Part shown: positions 49,159 to 56,858 of the stretch, piece after piece
Position numbering within the stretch: the stretch's first letter is position 1
Layout of the letters: each line of letters starts with the position of its first letter
From: Pseudomonadota bacterium
GTDB lineage: Bacteria; Pseudomonadota; Gammaproteobacteria; Acidiferrobacterales; Acidiferrobacteraceae
Assembly (NCBI GenBank): GCA_021795715.1
Contig: JAJYPD010000003.1
Location: 52,707-116,706 of the forward strand
Direction of reading: 5' to 3'
DNA: 64,000 bases
The notes under the pieces: generated by a model
The model's database searches: none
What the model saw: the letters and a program-made list of their open reading frames with translations, nothing else
What the model was told of the DNA's origin: nothing
Made by a program: the position numbers and the translations under genes

Positions 49159-49638
49159 TTAACCTCCACAGCCGCCGATGGTGACCTTGACCAGACGATC
49201 CACGGTGTGGACGCGATCTGCGGTCTCGACATAGGCCCGGACCCGCGAGGTCTTGCCCATCTTGATGCGCACATTGAAGAATCCGAGGGCGTGCGGCGTG
49301 AGGTTCACGAGCGTCGCCAGCGCATACGGGTTGTGGTCCACAGCCAGCGCCAGGCGCTTGGGCGCGGCCAGCTTGGTGCTGATGACCATCGGCACCACGG
49401 CCCCGTTTTCGGCCTCGAGAGGCGCGTGCAGGTGGACACCGCCGCTGACCACGGGCTTGCTGCCAAAAAGGCTGTGCTCAAGATCCCGCCAGTGCTTGAT
49501 ATGGAACGATTGGGCCGGCCAGGTAGGCCAGGTGCGGGCCAGAGCCTGTGTGGGCCGCAACAGCCCGGCACCGGCGGCAACCGCCAAGGCCGTGCCAGAG
49601 AAGGCTTGCTTCAAGAAGGTTCGGCGTGGAAGGTTCAC
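49159..49638 (-). CDS. soxY: Sulfur-carrier protein SoxY
   Basis: The 159-residue periplasmic protein carries sulfur intermediates on the cysteine of its C-terminal swinging arm, here KVTIGGCGG (Cys 157). The N-terminus is a Tat signal (RRTFLKQAFSGTALAVAAGAGLL), as expected since SoxYZ folds before export. With soxZ it forms the carrier of the Sox thiosulfate pathway. The intact GGCGG arm means the protein should be active. A palindrome lies 26 bp upstream of the start. Confidence 0.96.
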   Translation of the reverse strand: MNLPRRTFLKQAFSGTALAVAAGAGLLRPTQALARTWPTWPAQSFHIKHWRDLEHSLFGSKPVVSGGVHLHAPLEAENGAVVPMVISTKLAAPKRLALAVDHNPYALATLVNLTPHALGFFNVRIKMGKTSRVRAYVETADRVHTVDRLVKVTIGGCGG

Positions 49639-49663
49639 GAAATTCTCCGCTTACAGTTGGGTA

Positions 49664-49680
49664 TAGAGGTCGATCCTCTA
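49664..49680. promoter_or_regulatory. Palindromic candidate operator upstream of soxY
   Basis: TAGAGG-TCGAT-CCTCTA is a perfect 6-bp palindrome with a 5-nt centre. On the minus strand it overlaps a possible -10 (TATACC, 49665-49660), which would let a dimeric repressor block soxYZ transcription. A short stem-loop in the leader is the other reading. Confidence 0.4.
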
Positions 49681-49735
49681 GGTGTATGACGCCGGGTGCC
49701 GCCGGCTTATTCCATTGGACCCATTGGCGGCCTGC

Positions 49736-50344
49736 CTATGTCAATAGGGCATCCAGGTGCCCCCGTACGTACTGATCCGCACCCGGCCCAAAGCGCGTCA
49801 CGCCCTGCACGAAACTGTCGGTAAACAGGTAGTCAAACCGCACGTCACGCAGGCCAAACACCCCGAGCAGACGGCTTTCATACGAATAATCGTCGTCATT
49901 GGCAAGCAGCTGGGGCCAGCCATCCGCACCCGGGCGCAGCGCCGGACCGAGAAACAAGACGCCCGGGAGATTCTTGATGCGCAAACCGCATGTGCCGGGT
50001 GTCCGGCCTGCCATCGGCAGAAAATCGATGGTCCGCGTGAGTTTTTGACGGCCGTCGACGGCCACGTCGACCGGACCGTCGATGGACGCGACTTCGGCCT
50101 CGAAGGCCAGGACCTCGACCCCCCGTTCACGCCAGGCCGCCAGGTCGCATGCCCCCCGGTGGCTGGGCAGAAACAGGTAGCGCACGGTCGCGTGGCGGGC
50201 GAGCTCGGCCTGCAGGCCGGGACTGAAAGCGGGTGCGTTGATGAGGATGCCGCCGGCCTTGTGGTCGGCTATGAAATAGACCGCCGGCGGCCCCGGCGTG
50301 ACCAGAAAGACCGTGCGATCGGAAAGACTCAGCAGTGTCTCCAT
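49736..50344 (-). CDS. Metallo-beta-lactamase-fold-like protein lacking metal ligands
   Basis: The 202-residue protein follows the strand order of the MBL fold: VYFIADHKAGGILINAPAF, TVRYLFLPSHRGACDLAAWRERGVEVLAFEAEVA and FLPMAGRTPGTCGLRI, then GVLFLGPAL. Where active enzymes have HxHxDH it has SHRGACD, and the later metal histidines are also missing, so hydrolase activity is doubtful. It may be a binding or regulatory protein. The ATG overlaps the rppH TGA, so it is coupled to rppH. It lies upstream of soxYZ on the same strand, 97 bp away. MBL assignment is by pattern, moderately sure. Confidence 0.6.
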   Translation of the reverse strand: METLLSLSDRTVFLVTPGPPAVYFIADHKAGGILINAPAFSPGLQAELARHATVRYLFLPSHRGACDLAAWRERGVEVLAFEAEVASIDGPVDVAVDGRQKLTRTIDFLPMAGRTPGTCGLRIKNLPGVLFLGPALRPGADGWPQLLANDDDYSYESRLLGVFGLRDVRFDYLFTDSFVQGVTRFGPGADQYVRGHLDALLT

Positions 50345-50817
50345 CAGCGCGCCAGATAAGGCGCAAGCTCCGTCAGCGCCATCTGATAGACTTCGCGCTT
50401 GAAGGCGACGATGGATTCCAGCGGGCTCCAGTATTCCACCCAGCGCCACGCATCGAACTCAGGCGCCGGACTCCGGTCGAGGCGAACATCACTGTCGCGG
50501 CCGACCAGCCGCAGAAGATACCAGAGCTGTTTTTGTCCTTTGAACTCACGGCTGCCGACCTGCCGCCGATACCGGCCCGGGAGCTCATAGCGGAGCCAAT
50601 CCCGCGTCCGGCCGCATATTTCGACCTGATCGCCCACCAGGCCCACTTCTTCATAGAGTTCACGATAAAGCGCCTGCTCGACCGTCTCGCGACGCTTGAT
50701 GCCACCCTGGGGAAACTGCCAGCCATCGCAGCGGCAGCGGCGCGCCCACAGCACCTGCCCCTCGCCGTTGGCGAGAATGATGCCGACATTGGGTCTGTAG
50801 CCGTCTTTGTCAATCAT
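50344..50817 (-). CDS. rppH: RNA pyrophosphohydrolase
   Basis: The 157-residue Nudix enzyme removes pyrophosphate from 5'-triphosphate mRNA and so starts RNase E decay. The Nudix box [23 protein letters not shown] spans residues 38-60, preceded by the family opening [15 protein letters not shown] and WQFPQ. Typical length. The ATG at 50817 begins the conserved block; a few residues more are possible upstream. Confidence 0.96.
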   Translation of the reverse strand: MIDKDGYRPNVGIILANGEGQVLWARRCRCDGWQFPQGGIKRRETVEQALYRELYEEVGLVGDQVEICGRTRDWLRYELPGRYRRQVGSREFKGQKQLWYLLRLVGRDSDVRLDRSPAPEFDAWRWVEYWSPLESIVAFKREVYQMALTELAPYLAR

Positions 50818-50898
50818 GTACAAGAACACGCTGCGCGCCTAAAATGCAGCCCCATTTTTGCAGAATTTGCGCCGCACGGCAACGCAACGGAGGGACCG

Positions 50899-51555
50899 GT
50901 GGGACTTGCGCTCTTTGATCTCGACAATACCCTTCTCAATGGCGACAGCGATTATGCGTGGGGCCAGTTCCTGGCGCGCGTCGGCGCCGTCGACAAGGCG
51001 GTCTACGAACGCACGAACCAGCGCTTCTATGACGAATACCGTGCCGGGACCCTGGACATTCATGCCTTTTTGGCGTTCGCCCTGGAACCCCTCACCCGCC
51101 ATCCGCACCCCCAATTGCTGGCGTGGCGGGAGGCGTTCATCGCCACCTGCATCGAACCGATGATAAAGCCTGCGGCACGCGCCGTGCTGGATGCGCATGC
51201 CGATGCCGGCGACACGCTGGTGATCATCACCGCCACCAACAGCTTCGTCACGCGTCCGATCGCCGACTTGCTGGGCGTGCCCGATCTCATCGCCACCGAA
51301 CCCGAAAAGAACGGTGACCGCTTCACCGGCCATGTGTCGGGGGTGCCCTGTTTCCGCGAGGGCAAGCTCATCCGTCTGCGCGCCTGGCTCGAGACACGCC
51401 AGCTGGATCTGCACGACAGCACGTTCTACAGCGACTCACACAACGACATCCCGCTTCTGGAGGCGGTGAGCCAGCCGGTGGCCGTCGATGCCGATCCGCT
51501 GCTCACCGCGCACGCCCAGGCGCGCAATTGGCCGGCCTTGCGGCTCGCCCGCTAA
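50899..51555 (+). CDS. HAD-IB family phosphatase (SerB-like)
   Basis: The 218-residue hydrolase has the nucleophile loop LALFDLDNTLLNGDSD (Asp about residue 7), motif II VIITATNSFVTRPI, the conserved lysine in FREGKL and motif IV FYSDSHNDIPLLEAV. This is the HAD-IB subclass (SerB, CicA and similar small phosphatases); the substrate is unknown and phosphoserine is only one candidate. The start is a GTG at 50899 with GGAGGG upstream; no ATG lies before the catalytic loop in that frame. Confidence 0.87.
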   Translation: MGLALFDLDNTLLNGDSDYAWGQFLARVGAVDKAVYERTNQRFYDEYRAGTLDIHAFLAFALEPLTRHPHPQLLAWREAFIATCIEPMIKPAARAVLDAHADAGDTLVIITATNSFVTRPIADLLGVPDLIATEPEKNGDRFTGHVSGVPCFREGKLIRLRAWLETRQLDLHDSTFYSDSHNDIPLLEAVSQPVAVDADPLLTAHAQARNWPALRLAR

Positions 51556-52475
51556 CCAAAGACGCCAAAGAGGTGGGCGCCGGCCATCAGGACGGCCACC
51601 GCCAGCCAGAACAACAGCACGCGCCAGACCAAAGCGACGACGCGCCGGATGTCGCCTGCATTGGCCACGGCCGGCAGCGCCCGTACGCCCGGCACGTCCT
51701 CGTCTTCGGTCTCTTCACAATTGCTCATGTGCATCGCCCCAAGCCCGGAGGCAAGAAGCGGACCGCTGTTGATGTCCGACCACATGCCCGCCTGGCGGCG
51801 CCAGCAGTGCAGGGCGTCTTCGAAGCTTCCCATGATTCCGTAACTCAAGGCCGTGATGCGCGCCGGCACCCAGCCCAGAATGTCGTTCAAACGGGCGGCG
51901 GCCCAGCCGAACTCCTGATATTCCGGATTGCGGTGCCCCCACAGGCGGTCGAGCATGGCGGCAAGCCGCGCAAGAACCACCGCGACCGGCCCCAGCACCA
52001 CGAACCAGAAGAGCGGGCCCATGATCAGGACATTGGTGCGCTTCAAAACGGCTTCGATTGTCGTCTGCGCAAGCGCGGACTCGCTCACGTCGTTGACGGT
52101 CTTGCAGGTGATCTCTTCTGCGTGACTGGTCGCCGTCAACAGATCGCCGGCGTCAAGCGACTCCGCCACGGCCACGGCTGTGCGGGTCAGCCGGTACAGA
52201 TCGAGGCAGAGATAGAGCACAAACACATCGAAGGCGTACACGAGCGGCTGGCTGAGATGGGCCAGGATGTAGCGAATCAAGGCCACCCCCAGCAGCGCCG
52301 GTCCGACCACGACCGTAACCGCCATGACGCCTTGCGCGCGCGTGCCGGCATTCAGCCGCTGCTCGACCGATCGCACCCAGTCCTCGTACCAGACAAACGG
52401 CGGCATGCGGCCGCGCTCGGGAAACACGCGGTCGAGCGTCATCGCCAGCAAAATGATGATCAGGGTGTGCACCAT
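51552..52475 (-). CDS. AmpE/CobD-CbiB-like membrane protein
   Basis: The 307-residue inner-membrane protein has several hydrophobic segments and the CobD/CbiB-type stretch LCLDLYRLTRTAVAVAESLDAGDL, with GFAAARLNDILGWVPARIT-like sequence (WAAARLNDILGWVPARITA). Sequence type is shared by CbiB and AmpE. Because ampD is directly upstream (13 bp), a role like AmpE in cell-wall recycling signalling is the better guess; no cobalamin gene is nearby. The stop overlaps the HAD gene end by 4 bp (convergent). Confidence 0.8.
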   Translation of the reverse strand: MVHTLIIILLAMTLDRVFPERGRMPPFVWYEDWVRSVEQRLNAGTRAQGVMAVTVVVGPALLGVALIRYILAHLSQPLVYAFDVFVLYLCLDLYRLTRTAVAVAESLDAGDLLTATSHAEEITCKTVNDVSESALAQTTIEAVLKRTNVLIMGPLFWFVVLGPVAVVLARLAAMLDRLWGHRNPEYQEFGWAAARLNDILGWVPARITALSYGIMGSFEDALHCWRRQAGMWSDINSGPLLASGLGAMHMSNCEETEDEDVPGVRALPAVANAGDIRRVVALVWRVLLFWLAVAVLMAGAHLFGVFG

Positions 52476-52488
52476 CCCTCAGTTTCTC

Positions 52489-53079
52489 CTATTCAGGGCT
52501 ACGGATGGCCGCCACCGCGGCACGATAGCGCGCCCAGTCAAAAAACGGGCCGGGATCGGTCTTGCGTCCCGGCGCGATATCAGAGTGACCGCAAAGCCGC
52601 GTGCTGTCCACAGCAGGATAGGCGGCCGCCAGCGCGCGCGTCACATCCATGAGAGCCCGGTATTGGGTCTCCTCGAAGGGGCCGTGATCCGTGCCCTCGA
52701 GCTCGATGCCGACCGAAAAGTCGTTCACGCGCTCCCGGCCCTGCCAGTACGATACACCGGCATGCCACGCGCGCGCCGAAAACGGCACGAACTGCACGAT
52801 CTCACCGTCCCGGCGGATGAACAGATGGGCCGACACACGCAGACCAGCCAGGCTGGCGTAGCCCGGCTGCCCCGTATCCAGCCGGTTCGTAAAGAGCCGC
52901 TCGACATCCGCGCCGCCAAACTGTCCCGCCGGCAAACTGATGGAGTGGACAACGATGAGCTCGACCGCCGCACCCGGCGGGCGCGCATCACAATTGGGCG
53001 ATGCCACATGGCGCACCCCCTCCACCCACCCCTGTCCGTCAATCGCCAAGGGACGCATACCCGGGTTCAAGCCCCCCAT
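52489..53079 (-). CDS. ampD: 1,6-anhydro-N-acetylmuramyl-L-alanine amidase AmpD
   Basis: The 196-residue zinc amidase cuts the stem peptide from anhydro-muropeptides during cell-wall recycling. Zinc-ligand histidines occur in IVVHSISLPAG and ARAWHAGVSYW, with the third ligand region in GHSDIAPGRKTDPGPFFDW. The core resembles E. coli AmpD closely. AGGTGG precedes the ATG. It forms a pair with the AmpE-like gene. No ampC or ampR is in the window, so beta-lactamase control is not implied. Confidence 0.95.
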   Translation of the reverse strand: MGGLNPGMRPLAIDGQGWVEGVRHVASPNCDARPPGAAVELIVVHSISLPAGQFGGADVERLFTNRLDTGQPGYASLAGLRVSAHLFIRRDGEIVQFVPFSARAWHAGVSYWQGRERVNDFSVGIELEGTDHGPFEETQYRALMDVTRALAAAYPAVDSTRLCGHSDIAPGRKTDPGPFFDWARYRAAVAAIRSPE

Positions 53080-53118
53080 TTGCCACCTCTGCGGGTCGCA
53101 CGCGCATATCCTTTAAGG

Positions 53119-54897
53119 TCAGGGAAAGGTCTCCGCCCACGCCGCCTGCGGCGCACCATGCGAGCCGACAAGATCGATGCCCTCGAGATCGCCAGATTTT
53201 GCCACGTCGGCGCTGAGATTGCTCCAGGCCGACCCGTCCCAATGCAAAAGTTGCAGACGTCCCGTTCCCATGCTGCCCACCGCCCAGCAGTCATTGGCGT
53301 TCAGGCAACTGATACCGTCGACGTCGCTCGCCGCCGCAGCCGGTGTGACGAGGCTCCAGGCGGTGCCATTCCAGTGCTCAATGGTGGGACTTAAGGTACG
53401 CCAGCTACCGCCTGCCCAGCAGTCATTGACGGTCAGACAGGAAATACTTTCGAGATCCCCGCCCTGACCGGGGGAGTCGGCCGTCCACGTGTTGGTCACC
53501 GCATCCCAGTACACGGCGATGGGCGCAGCCCGGCCGAAACTGCCCACCGCCCAGCAGCCTTGCGCAAGACAGGTGATGGCATCGAGATCGTACCCGCCGT
53601 TGACGACGGCCGCCGGCAGCAGCGAGGTCGCAAGCGCCCACTGCACGCCATTCCATTCGAGGAGCAAGGTGGGCTTGAGACCACTCCCGCTGTAGGCCAG
53701 CGACAGACTGCCCACCGCCCAGCACCGGCTGGCGCTGACACAGGCCACACCGTCTATGTCGTACTGATCATATTTCTTGTCCGCCAGCGTCTTCGTGCTG
53801 CCCGGCGCGGCCAGGACCTGGTCGGGCGGGATGGCGGTGAAGACCCCGTTCCACCCGAGCAAGGTCCACCTCTTCTTCTTCGTTTCCGTAAACGACCCCA
53901 CCATCCAGCAATCGTTGTAGGCGGCGCAGGCGACGGCATCCAGATCGTGGCCGATGACGGCGTTGGGTATGGGGCCCATGGCATTCCATGTCTGTCCGTT
54001 CCAGTGCAAAGCCGTGGTTCCCCCCGTCAATCCGGAATTCACGGCCAACCGGTCGGCGCTGCCCACCGCCCAGCAATCCACATCGCTCGTACAGGTCACG
54101 GCATTGACGCTCGCAGCCGTCACCGGGGCCGCCGGCGTCCAGGCGTTCGACTGCCATTGCAGAAGATCCTGGGCGGACGCGCTGCCAAGCCGCGCCGCGT
54201 CTTCACTGCCGACCGCCCATCCCCCCTGCAACTGCAATGCGGCCGTCAGGGTGCGCAGGGCGTGCGGTGCCGTAAGGTTTGGCACGCCGCCTTGCGACTG
54301 CACCGTGCATTGGTACTGGGCGATTGGTGTTCCGCTCGCGTGGGCCACGGCCGCAGTCCCGTCGACACCGCGGATGACACCCACAAAGCAAGGCGCCGGC
54401 ACCGTCTTGCAGGTGGCACTGCTTGACGCGATCGCGCTGTAATCGATCTCCTCACTGTCGATCCCGATGCGTCCAGCCGGTGCATAGGCGCTGGCGGAGC
54501 CGCTGAAGGCAATGGCGGGTGTCGGCGCACCGGCCGTAGGCGCCGGCAGGGCGCCATTAAGTGTCACGGGCGCATTTGCCGTACCCGGCGCATAGAGCGT
54601 ACCGGTTACCGAAAAGGTCCCGGCGCCGACCGGTACATTGGTGAGATGGGTGGCAATCGAAGCGCATGACTGCCGGTTGCTGGCACTCGCCGTATCATAG
54701 ACGGTCGGCGACAACAGCCCCAGGCTGGCCTCGTTTAGGCCGGCATCGGCAATATAAAGCGCCTGGGCGCCCCGGATGTCCTGATCGGCTGCGCTGTCGT
54801 TGGTCGCCGAAAGATCCGTCAGCACGAGCGCCAGAACGCTCAAGACCACCAAGATCACGATGGCCGTGACCAGCAGGAACCCACCGTTCCGATGCAT
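53119..54897 (-). CDS. PilX-like minor pilin fused to a predicted seven-bladed propeller
   Basis: The 592-residue protein opens with a type IV prepilin-like start (MHRNGG, then FLLVTAIVILVVLSVLALVL), followed by DIRGAQALYIADAGLNEA as in PilX-type minor pilins (residues about 1-56). After a Thr/Ala/Pro-rich region (60-220) come seven copies of a W(A/M)xGS motif at residues 227, 276, 331, 393, 449, 494 and 538, each 44-62 apart. Six of them have a nearby cysteine pair of the type C(x4-6)CW. Each unit also has a W(N/D)G strand. This suggests a disulfide-strapped beta-propeller, possibly an adhesin at the pilus tip. The G/F cleavage site lacks the usual Glu at +5. GGGAGG precedes the ATG at 54897. 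No other pilus gene is nearby. Confidence 0.8.
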   Translation of the reverse strand: MHRNGGFLLVTAIVILVVLSVLALVLTDLSATNDSAADQDIRGAQALYIADAGLNEASLGLLSPTVYDTASASNRQSCASIATHLTNVPVGAGTFSVTGTLYAPGTANAPVTLNGALPAPTAGAPTPAIAFSGSASAYAPAGRIGIDSEEIDYSAIASSSATCKTVPAPCFVGVIRGVDGTAAVAHASGTPIAQYQCTVQSQGGVPNLTAPHALRTLTAALQLQGGWAVGSEDAARLGSASAQDLLQWQSNAWTPAAPVTAASVNAVTCTSDVDCWAVGSADRLAVNSGLTGGTTALHWNGQTWNAMGPIPNAVIGHDLDAVACAAYNDCWMVGSFTETKKKRWTLLGWNGVFTAIPPDQVLAAPGSTKTLADKKYDQYDIDGVACVSASRCWAVGSLSLAYSGSGLKPTLLLEWNGVQWALATSLLPAAVVNGGYDLDAITCLAQGCWAVGSFGRAAPIAVYWDAVTNTWTADSPGQGGDLESISCLTVNDCWAGGSWRTLSPTIEHWNGTAWSLVTPAAAASDVDGISCLNANDCWAVGSMGTGRLQLLHWDGSAWSNLSADVAKSGDLEGIDLVGSHGAPQAAWAETFP

Positions 54898-54948
54898 TGC
54901 CCCTCCCGCTGTCATGATTCTAGGACATCCGTCGCGGCGATGGCGCAC

Positions 54949-55851
54949 TCATGGCCCCGGCGCCGCAGGAAACGACAGGGATTTCAGCTGCCCGAGGAAT
55001 TCTTCGCCGGTGCGGCTCAGAGGCTTCTGATACAAGACCGAGAGCTGCTGGACGATGGGCGGCATCAGACCGCGCGCGCAGAGATCCGGCGGCGTCGGCG
55101 CAAGCGCCGACACGAAACCAAGACCGAGCCCCCAGCGCACCGCCTCCCGCACGGCCGCCGCGCCGCTGAACTCGTAAAGCACCTCGGGCGCCATGCCGGC
55201 TTCGTGGAATGCGCGTTCGACCCGATCCCGCATGCCGGATCCGGGTTCGCGCCAGACGAGCGACTGTTGGGCCAGTTCCGTAAGAGGTATCCGCTCAGCC
55301 GGCGGCCGCTGGTTCAAGGGGTGAGCCGGATCCAGCAGCAGCTGGATTTCGCTGTCTTTGAGGGGCGCCGACACGAGGCTTTCGGATGGATTGGCCGCCG
55401 GACTGTCTTCGACGAACACCAGATCGGCCACGTCCATGCGCTGGCGCGCCTGTTCGGAATTGCCGGCATGCAGGCGCACACTCACCCCGGGATAGGTCCG
55501 CTGGAAGGCCGCCAGCGCGCGCACCAGCAAGAATTCGGCATTGGTCTGGCTTGCGGCAATGACGAGACTGCCCTGCAGCAGTCCCTGGATGTCGCTGCGC
55601 AGCGCCTCCGCCTCGCCCAGGACGGCATCGAACTGCTGGGCAAGCCGCAGCAGCCGGCTGCCGGCCGGTGTCAGGGTGATGCCGCGGCCATGGCGCCGGT
55701 AGAGGGGTTCACCAAACCAGTCGGCCAGGCGCTTTAGCTGGTTGGAGATCGCAGGCTGGGTCACCTTGAGCGCACTCGCGGCCGCGTTGATGCTGCCACA
55801 ACGTGCCACAACGGCCCAGGTCGACAGCAATTGGGAATCTAACCGAGCCAT
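54949..55851 (-). CDS. LysR-family transcriptional regulator
   Basis: The 300-residue regulator has the N-terminal winged helix-turn-helix (LLSTWAVVARCGSINAAASALKVTQPAISNQLKRLADWFG, about 8-47) and a periplasmic-binding-like effector domain (GSLVIAASQTNAEFLLVRAL from about 90). The effector is unknown. The start at 55851 begins the conserved HTH; the leader has no strong ribosome binding site. It is divergent from the LysE exporter gene, which is the usual layout for a LysR regulator and its target exporter. Confidence 0.92.
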   Translation of the reverse strand: MARLDSQLLSTWAVVARCGSINAAASALKVTQPAISNQLKRLADWFGEPLYRRHGRGITLTPAGSRLLRLAQQFDAVLGEAEALRSDIQGLLQGSLVIAASQTNAEFLLVRALAAFQRTYPGVSVRLHAGNSEQARQRMDVADLVFVEDSPAANPSESLVSAPLKDSEIQLLLDPAHPLNQRPPAERIPLTELAQQSLVWREPGSGMRDRVERAFHEAGMAPEVLYEFSGAAAVREAVRWGLGLGFVSALAPTPPDLCARGLMPPIVQQLSVLYQKPLSRTGEEFLGQLKSLSFPAAPGP

Positions 55852-55859
55852 GCCAACAC

Positions 55860-55893
55860 GTCCGTAACCATGCGTGAATAAAAAAATACGGAC
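55860..55893. promoter_or_regulatory. Inverted repeat in the LysR/LysE divergent region
   Basis: GTCCGTA (55860-55866) is mirrored by TACGGAC (55887-55893) around a 20-nt AT-rich centre. The site starts 9 bp upstream of the LysR start and would suit an autoregulatory binding site, though LysR boxes usually have closer arms. Confidence 0.35.
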
Positions 55894-56132
55894 CAGGCGC
55901 CAGGCCACCGCGGCGCCTTTCCCCCCCACCCATGCGGGCGACCGATCCGGCGGCCACTTGCGCGCATCTGGCCTTTCCCGGCCTCGACCTTTACGATAAC
56001 GCCCTATTCCGGCTGCTGTCTACGCTTGGCGCCCGTGGCGCGATCCAACCCAAAGGACAAAGGCGGCCGAAGGGGGGCGCCCATGGCGCAGAAAAAGAGA
56101 CACCTGCGGGCGTCGCGCGTTCGAGAGACAGC

Positions 56133-56762
56133 ATGGCATCGTTTTTATTGGGACTTCTCATTGGCATCATCACATCCGCACCCATCGGACCGGTCGGGCT
56201 GCTGACCATCCAGCGAACCCTGACACAGGGCCGCATGGCCGGCATTCTCAGCGGGGCGGGCGCGGCCACCGCCGACGCCTTCTACGGCGGACTGGCCGGA
56301 CTGGGTCTTGGAGTGGTATCGGGTTTTCTGGCCCGTCAGGAACTGTGGATCCACCTGGCGGCGGGCGCCGTCTGCCTCTGGTTCGGTGTCCGCGGCATTC
56401 TCTTTCAGCCCCTGCAGGCGGTGCCCGCCAACCGCTACAGCGGCCGCGGCCTTCTGTGGAACTACATGTCGATGATCCTTCTGACGCTTGCCAATCCGCT
56501 GACCATCCTTTTTTTCATCGTCGTATTCACCACCTTGCACCTCGACCGCAATGGCCTCGTCGACCTGCTGTTTACGGTGATCGGCCTCTTTACCGGCTGT
56601 TTTCTCTGGTGGACTGTGCTGACACTGACCACGGCGCACCTTCACGCCCAACTGCGCTCCCGCACACTCGTCCTCATCAACCGGATCTCGGCGCTGACGA
56701 TCATCGGTGTCGGCATCGCCGCCATCGTCAGTGCCGCCGAGCTCGCCGCGCTCAGGCACTGA
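56133..56762 (+). CDS. LysE-family exporter
   Basis: The 209-residue polytopic inner-membrane protein has the LysE/RhtB pattern: LLIGIITSAPIGPVGLLTIQRTL at the N-terminus (SAPIGPVG motif) and LWNYMSMILLTLANPLTILFFIVVF in the middle, with about six hydrophobic segments. Members export amino acids or other small solutes; the substrate here is unknown. The ATG at 56133 has GAGAGA upstream; the frame extends 67 further residues without membrane-protein character. The divergent LysR gene is a likely regulator. Confidence 0.9.
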   Translation: MASFLLGLLIGIITSAPIGPVGLLTIQRTLTQGRMAGILSGAGAATADAFYGGLAGLGLGVVSGFLARQELWIHLAAGAVCLWFGVRGILFQPLQAVPANRYSGRGLLWNYMSMILLTLANPLTILFFIVVFTTLHLDRNGLVDLLFTVIGLFTGCFLWWTVLTLTTAHLHAQLRSRTLVLINRISALTIIGVGIAAIVSAAELAALRH

Positions 56763-56858
56763 CCCGGCGCGGCCGCTATGGTTCGCCGGATGGTCTGCCA
56801 TCAAAACACGGCTCACCGCCGCGGCGATGAGCGCTAGGAGACTCTGAGGCGGCCCGCT

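Noticed and set aside
51552..52475. Cobalamin-biosynthesis assignment (CobD/CbiB)
   Set aside because: No other cobalamin gene or riboswitch is seen, while ampD lies directly upstream, so an AmpE-like role is preferred.
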